Below are positions 7,441-10,780 of a stretch of 10,780 nt of DNA, piece by piece. The stretch lies in contig DVLW01000172.1 of assembly GCA_018715285.1 (NCBI GenBank), positions 1-10,780 of the forward strand. The letters are read 5' to 3'. The notes beneath the pieces were generated by a model that worked only from the letters and a program-made list of their open reading frames with translations, made no database searches and had not been told where the DNA came from. Position 1 is the first letter of the stretch. Each line of letters opens with the position of its first letter. Origin of the DNA: Candidatus Faecivivens stercoripullorum. Lineage in GTDB: Bacteria; Bacillota; Clostridia; Oscillospirales; Ruminococcaceae. A program made the translations under genes and the position numbers.

Positions 7441-8705
7441 ACGAAGTCATCCAGATCGGCTTCCACATCCAGCTCAAAATCGGTGATATCAGTGGAATTG
7501 TCCGGCGCTTCATCCGCCAGTGAATAGGTGGTATCCTCATCCTCATTAACTGCCGTTTCAACAACGGTATCATCGCCGCCTTCACGAACAAAGGTGCTGC
7601 CATTCCATGCCAGTACACCGCCGCGAACCGAAATGGTAGCAGCTTTTCCCTTGGTAGCCGGATTGAAGACAAAGCGGTCGATATTTTCACGAATCAGCTT
7701 TTCAATCTCCTCACCGACAGCCGGATTGTTTTTCAGGAAAGCACGGACACGTTCCTTACCCTGTCCAATCCGTTCACCTTTAAAGCTGAACCAGGAACCA
7801 GACTTGACCACAACGCCCAATGCAGTACCCAGGTCAATCAGTTCGCCTTCACGGGAAGTTCCCTCACCGAACAGCAGGTCAAACGAACACTCCTTAAACG
7901 GAGGTGCAACTTTATTCTTAACAACCTTACAACGGGTCACGTTGCCGACAAACTCATTGCCGTCTTTAATTGCTTCGCCCTTACGGACATCAATACGGAC
8001 AGTCGCAAAATATTTCAGTGCACGGCCACCGGTTGTCGTCTCAGGGTTACCAAACATAACGCCGATTTTTTCACGAATCTGGTTGATGAAAATCGCAACG
8101 CAGTTGGTTTTACCGATAATACCGGTCAGTTTACGCATTGCCTGGCTCATCAGTCTGGCCTGCAAACCGACATGGCTGTCACCCATATCCCCTTCAATTT
8201 CCGCCTTGGTAGCCATCGCGGCAACCGAGTCGATAACGATAATCGAAAGAGCGTTCGAGCGAACCAGCGCTTCGGTAATTTCCAGCGCTTCTTCACCGGT
8301 AGACGGCTGAGATACCAGCAGCGAATCAATATCTACACCCAGTGCCTTTGCATAAACCGGGTCCAATGCGTGTTCAACGTCAATGAATGCCGCTTCACCG
8401 CCGGCCTTCTGTGCCTGTGCGACCATCTGAAGTGCAACCGTCGTCTTACCGGAAGATTCCGGGCCGTAGATCTCAACGATACGTCCTTTGGGGACGCCGC
8501 CGACACCGAGTGCAATATCCAGACAGAGCGAGCCTGTCGGAATGACATCTACATTCATCGTCTTATTCTGTCCCAGACGCATCAGAGAACCGGGACCATA
8601 CTGTTTTTCAACCTGTGCAATAACCTCTTCAAGAGCCTTGCGGCGTTCCTCGCGGGTATCCAGCTGCTGCAGCCCGTTTTTATCGGCGCCCTTTGCTTTC
8701 GCCAT
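7437..8705 (-). CDS. recA: Recombinase RecA with an extended C-terminus
   Basis: ATP-dependent DNA strand-exchange protein and SOS co-protease, 422 residues against about 350 in B. subtilis or E. coli. Walker A is GPESSGKTT at 81-89, the catalytic-glutamate region FIDVEHALDP lies at 107-116 and the Walker B strand IIVIDS at 155-160. The DNA-binding loops fall in EGDMGDSH (171-178) and near GNPETTTGGRALKY (219-232). No intein is present. The usual core ends near IRENID at 338-343. About 80 further residues follow: a hydrophobic-basic piece to about 375, then a strongly acidic tail ending DLDDFV. The residues before KAEIEG read MAT, where B. subtilis has LVP. The start at 8705 has GAAAGG 13 bases upstream; an ATG at 8717 abuts that site. 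recX follows with a four-base overlap. Confidence 0.98.
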   Translation of the reverse strand: MAKAKGADKNGLQQLDTREERRKALEEVIAQVEKQYGPGSLMRLGQNKTMNVDVIPTGSLCLDIALGVGGVPKGRIVEIYGPESSGKTTVALQMVAQAQKAGGEAAFIDVEHALDPVYAKALGVDIDSLLVSQPSTGEEALEITEALVRSNALSIIVIDSVAAMATKAEIEGDMGDSHVGLQARLMSQAMRKLTGIIGKTNCVAIFINQIREKIGVMFGNPETTTGGRALKYFATVRIDVRKGEAIKDGNEFVGNVTRCKVVKNKVAPPFKECSFDLLFGEGTSREGELIDLGTALGVVVKSGSWFSFKGERIGQGKERVRAFLKNNPAVGEEIEKLIRENIDRFVFNPATKGKAATISVRGGVLAWNGSTFVREGGDDTVVETAVNEDEDTTYSLADEAPDNSTDITDFELDVEADLDDFV

Positions 8706-8727
8706 AATCTGTTCCATTCCTTTCCAT

Positions 8728-8748
8728 ACCGGTAAATTTTTCACCGGT
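8728..8748 (-). repeat. Paired ACCGGT palindromes in the recA leader
   Basis: Two copies of the self-complementary hexamer ACCGGT (8728-8733 and 8743-8748) flank a nine-base A/T-rich loop, so the transcript can form a six-base-pair hairpin. It lies just before the GGAAAGG ribosome binding site of recA. No T run follows, so it is not a terminator. It may influence recA translation or be incidental. Confidence 0.45.
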
Positions 8749-8788
8749 CACTGTCCTGATTTTGATATCGGTACAGCCCTTACCCGAA

Positions 8789-9661
8789 TCATCGGGCCCT
8801 TGCGGTCAGTACTCTAATTATACCACCGTAATCCCTTGTTTGGCAAATGGTATTTAGCCCGGCAGAGCGCATCATCTTTGCTACCTGCGGATGCTGCCCC
8901 ATACCGATTTCATATGCGAGAAGCCCGCCGGGACGAAGTCTTTCTACCCAGCGTGCTGTGAGTTCACGATAAAAGAAAAGTCCGTCTGATTCACCGTAAA
9001 GGGCCATAGCCGGTTCATAGGATAATTCCGGTTCCAGCTCCTGCATATCGGTATCCGACAGATAAGGCGGATTGGAGAGAATGCAGTCAAAGTTTCCCTC
9101 CACACATCCGGTATCCAGTGCGTCTCCAAGCAAGGTATGTACGCCTGCTCCAAGTGCCTGATTATTTTTCTGAAGATAAGAAAATGCTTCGGGAGATTTC
9201 TCGACACACCAGACTTCCGCATCCGGCCGTTCCAATGCAATGGTAACTGCCAGACAGCCGCTTCCACCGCACAGTTCCAGAATCCGTGGATTTGGGATAT
9301 CCCGCACTCCTTCCAGAACCTGTTCAGCAAGAATCTCGGTGTCCGGACGTGGAATCAAAACACCTTCTCCTACAATAAATGGGCGTCCATAAAACTCCCA
9401 GCTTCCCAGCAGATATTGCAGCGGCCGGCGTTCCTTTCTTCCTTCCAGCAAAGCGGTCAGCTGTTCACGTTGTTTATTATCCAGGCTGACCGTCTTTCCC
9501 AACAGGATATCCGTCCGAGAAACCCCTAAAACCGTTTCCAGTATCAGTCCGGCTTCAAAGCCCGGTGTTTCGGTCACCTCGGCCAGCTGCTGCTGCAAGG
9601 TATGTTCCAGCTCTGTCAGAGAAACTTTTTCATCTTCCGGCAGCGCAACAATCTCTTTCAT
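8789..9661 (-). CDS. prmC: Peptide chain release factor N5-glutamine methyltransferase
   Basis: SAM-dependent methyltransferase of 290 residues that methylates the glutamine of the GGQ motif in release factors RF1 and RF2. The N-terminal helical domain spans about 1-80, including RRPLQYLLGSWEFYG (78-92). IPRPDTE is at 103-109, the SAM-binding motif ELCGGSGCLAVTIA at 129-142, and the catalytic SNPPYLSD around NPPY at 197-200. YGGIIRVL near 278-285 closes the protein as in the family. The start at 9661 lies five bases after the DUF1385 stop and has GGGGTGAG upstream, so the two genes are almost certainly co-transcribed. In many Firmicutes this gene sits next to prfA; no prfA is present in the window. 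The recA promoter lies in its last 60 bases. Confidence 0.96.
   Translation of the reverse strand: MKEIVALPEDEKVSLTELEHTLQQQLAEVTETPGFEAGLILETVLGVSRTDILLGKTVSLDNKQREQLTALLEGRKERRPLQYLLGSWEFYGRPFIVGEGVLIPRPDTEILAEQVLEGVRDIPNPRILELCGGSGCLAVTIALERPDAEVWCVEKSPEAFSYLQKNNQALGAGVHTLLGDALDTGCVEGNFDCILSNPPYLSDTDMQELEPELSYEPAMALYGESDGLFFYRELTARWVERLRPGGLLAYEIGMGQHPQVAKMMRSAGLNTICQTRDYGGIIRVLTARAR
8817..8846 (-). promoter_or_regulatory. Extended -10 promoter for recA-recX inside prmC
   Basis: The minus strand has TTGCCA (8846-8841), an 18-base spacer, and a perfect TATAAT (8822-8817) preceded by TGG, an extended -10 element. Transcription would start near 8810, about 105 bases before the recA start. 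No GAAC-N4-GTTC type LexA box was seen around it. Confidence 0.7.
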
Positions 9662-9666
9662 CCGGT

Positions 9667-10620
9667 TTACTCACCCCAAACCGCGTCTTTCAGATCTTCC
9701 GGCAAAACTGCTTCAATCGAAGCAATCGCGGCCTCAATCATCCCATCGTCCGGTTCACGGGTGGTCAGACGCTGGATTTTCAGTCCCGGCCAGGAAACAA
9801 TCCGGGTAAACAGGTTGTCATGCCGTCCGGCAAGCCGGATCAGCTCATATGCAATCGCCATCACCAGCGGCAGCATCAGCAGTTTGAGTGCCACGCGAAT
9901 AACCAGACTGTTCCAGGTGACGACCGAAGAAAGCAGAATCGAAATAAACAGTACCAAAAAAATAAAACTGGTTCCGCAGCGAGGATGAAAACGGGTATGC
10001 TTGCGGACATTTTCAACGGTCAGTTCCTCGCCCGCTTCAAAGCAGGCAATCGTCTTATGCTCGGCGCCATGATAGGAAAACAGCCGTTTCATATCCGGCA
10101 TCAGTGAAACCAGCGCCATATAGCCGATAAAAATACCCAGCTTAATCAGTCCTTCTACCAGCGAATAACTCCACGCCGGCAAAAAGCCCTTACACAGGCT
10201 GACTGCCTGAGCCGGAAGATAAACAAACAGCAGCATCGCCAGCACCAGTCCCAATACCATCGAAATATATCCAACGGTTTTGACCAGTTTATCGCCGAAC
10301 TTTTCTTCCAGCCACCGGTCGAATTTGGAAGGCTCTTCGTCTTCAATTCCTTCCGTCGCAATCTCAGCCGATTTCATCAGGCACTTATATCCATCCAGCA
10401 TACTGGTGATGAAATTGGTCACGCCACGGACAAAGGGTACCTTGTGATACCATTTTTTCTGCGGATTATCCCATACCTCATGATAAAGAGTCCCGTCCTG
10501 TTTCCGGACCGACATAGCCGTTTTTTTCGGGCCCTTCATCATAACGCCTTCTATAATAGCCTGTCCGCCGATACTGGTTTTGAAACCGGCAGGACAGGTG
10601 GGATGTTCAGATTTATTCAT
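9667..10620 (-). CDS. DUF1385 (YqhQ-like) membrane protein
   Basis: Membrane protein of 317 residues from the DUF1385 family, known in B. subtilis as YqhQ; its biochemical role is not established. The N-terminal GGQAIIEGVMM (18-28) and central YHGAEHK (183-189) are family hallmarks. HPRCGTSF at 212-219 adds a histidine and a cysteine that may take part in metal binding (inference). Hydrophobic segments lie near 114-141, 153-174, 219-236 and 242-264, so four or so membrane spans are likely, with a charged C-terminus inside the cell. The start at 10620 has GAAGGA six bases upstream and gives MNKSEHPTCP; an ATG at 10641 lies ahead of that site. The gene is followed by prmC after five bases. No clear sigma-A promoter was found in the 160 bases upstream. 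Confidence 0.93.
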   Translation of the reverse strand: MNKSEHPTCPAGFKTSIGGQAIIEGVMMKGPKKTAMSVRKQDGTLYHEVWDNPQKKWYHKVPFVRGVTNFITSMLDGYKCLMKSAEIATEGIEDEEPSKFDRWLEEKFGDKLVKTVGYISMVLGLVLAMLLFVYLPAQAVSLCKGFLPAWSYSLVEGLIKLGIFIGYMALVSLMPDMKRLFSYHGAEHKTIACFEAGEELTVENVRKHTRFHPRCGTSFIFLVLFISILLSSVVTWNSLVIRVALKLLMLPLVMAIAYELIRLAGRHDNLFTRIVSWPGLKIQRLTTREPDDGMIEAAIASIEAVLPEDLKDAVWGE

Positions 10621-10719
10621 GCGATTCCTTCTTCCTGTCAAAACTGTATATCCGCTGCCACAAACAGCAATACAAAGAACATTTTTACGCCTGTACAGAT
10701 TCCTCTATAAGTAATCATC

Positions 10720-10746
10720 CTGTCAATGCATGACAGTTATTGACAG
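10720..10746. repeat. TGACAG inverted-repeat cluster upstream of the DUF1385 gene
   Basis: Plus-strand CTGTCAAT (10720-10727) and ATTGACAG (10739-10746) form a perfect eight-base inverted repeat with an 11-base loop. A third copy, TGACAG (10731-10736), lies inside the loop and can pair with the first instead. A fourth copy, CTGTCAA, occurs at 10635-10641, just ahead of the DUF1385 ribosome binding site. The rest of 10621-10780 shows no convincing gene or promoter. The cluster could be an operator or alternative RNA stems. Confidence 0.5.
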
Positions 10747-10780
10747 CTCTGCCACAGGTTTTCCTGCAACAAAGACCGCT

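Noticed and set aside
7528..8310. Plus-strand open frame of 260 codons
   Set aside because: It is antisense to recA, and its Ser/Pro-rich composition is a by-product of the recA codons.
10638..10682. A 14-codon hydrophobic minus-strand frame (starts MFFVLLFVAA) ahead of the DUF1385 gene
   Set aside because: It is very short, has no well-placed ribosome binding site, and random A/T-rich sequence can give the same.
10725..10780. Possible C-terminus of an upstream gene entering from the right edge
   Set aside because: All three minus-strand frames hit a stop within about 65 bases, and none encodes a recognisable protein end.

Overview
The window reads as an ordinary chromosomal housekeeping segment from a low-to-mid GC Firmicute, most likely a member of Clostridia. 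The gene content supports this (a YqhQ-type DUF1385 protein, a cysE-cysS pair, recA-recX, rimO-pgsA). So do the AAAGGA/AAGGAGG ribosome binding sites and two good sigma-A promoters. The genus cannot be named from this sequence. There is no insertion sequence, prophage, CRISPR array, rRNA or tRNA.

Every supported gene lies on the minus strand, so the window is transcribed from high to low coordinates. In transcription order: a leader with a cluster of TGACAG repeats (10621-10780); a DUF1385 membrane protein (10620-9667); prmC, the release-factor glutamine methyltransferase (9661-8789); recA (8705-7437), with its own promoter inside the 3' end of prmC; recX, overlapping recA by four bases (7440-6769); rimO (6716-5322); pgsA, overlapping rimO (5338-4775); a 228-base gap with an open frame and hairpins; cysE (4546-3827); a strong hairpin; cysS (3764-2376); a PfkB-family sugar-phosphate kinase (2337-1381); then a new promoter, a terminator-like leader hairpin, and a COG2509-type FAD-dependent oxidoreductase running off the left edge (1195 to beyond 1).

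Functionally there are three blocks. The first is translation maturation and DNA repair: PrmC modifies release factors, RecA and RecX form the recombinase and its modulator, RimO modifies ribosomal protein S12, and PgsA starts phosphatidylglycerol synthesis. The second is cysteine: CysE commits serine to cysteine synthesis and CysS charges tRNA with cysteine, with a hexose-phosphate kinase gene close behind. The third is the separately promoted FAD oxidoreductase.

I found no convincing new system. The items most worth a second look are non-coding or are extensions: the promoter plus terminator-like leader ahead of the FAD oxidoreductase, the pgsA-cysE gap, the perfect hairpin between cysE and cysS, the TGACAG cluster at the right edge, and the long C-terminal tails of RecA and CysE.
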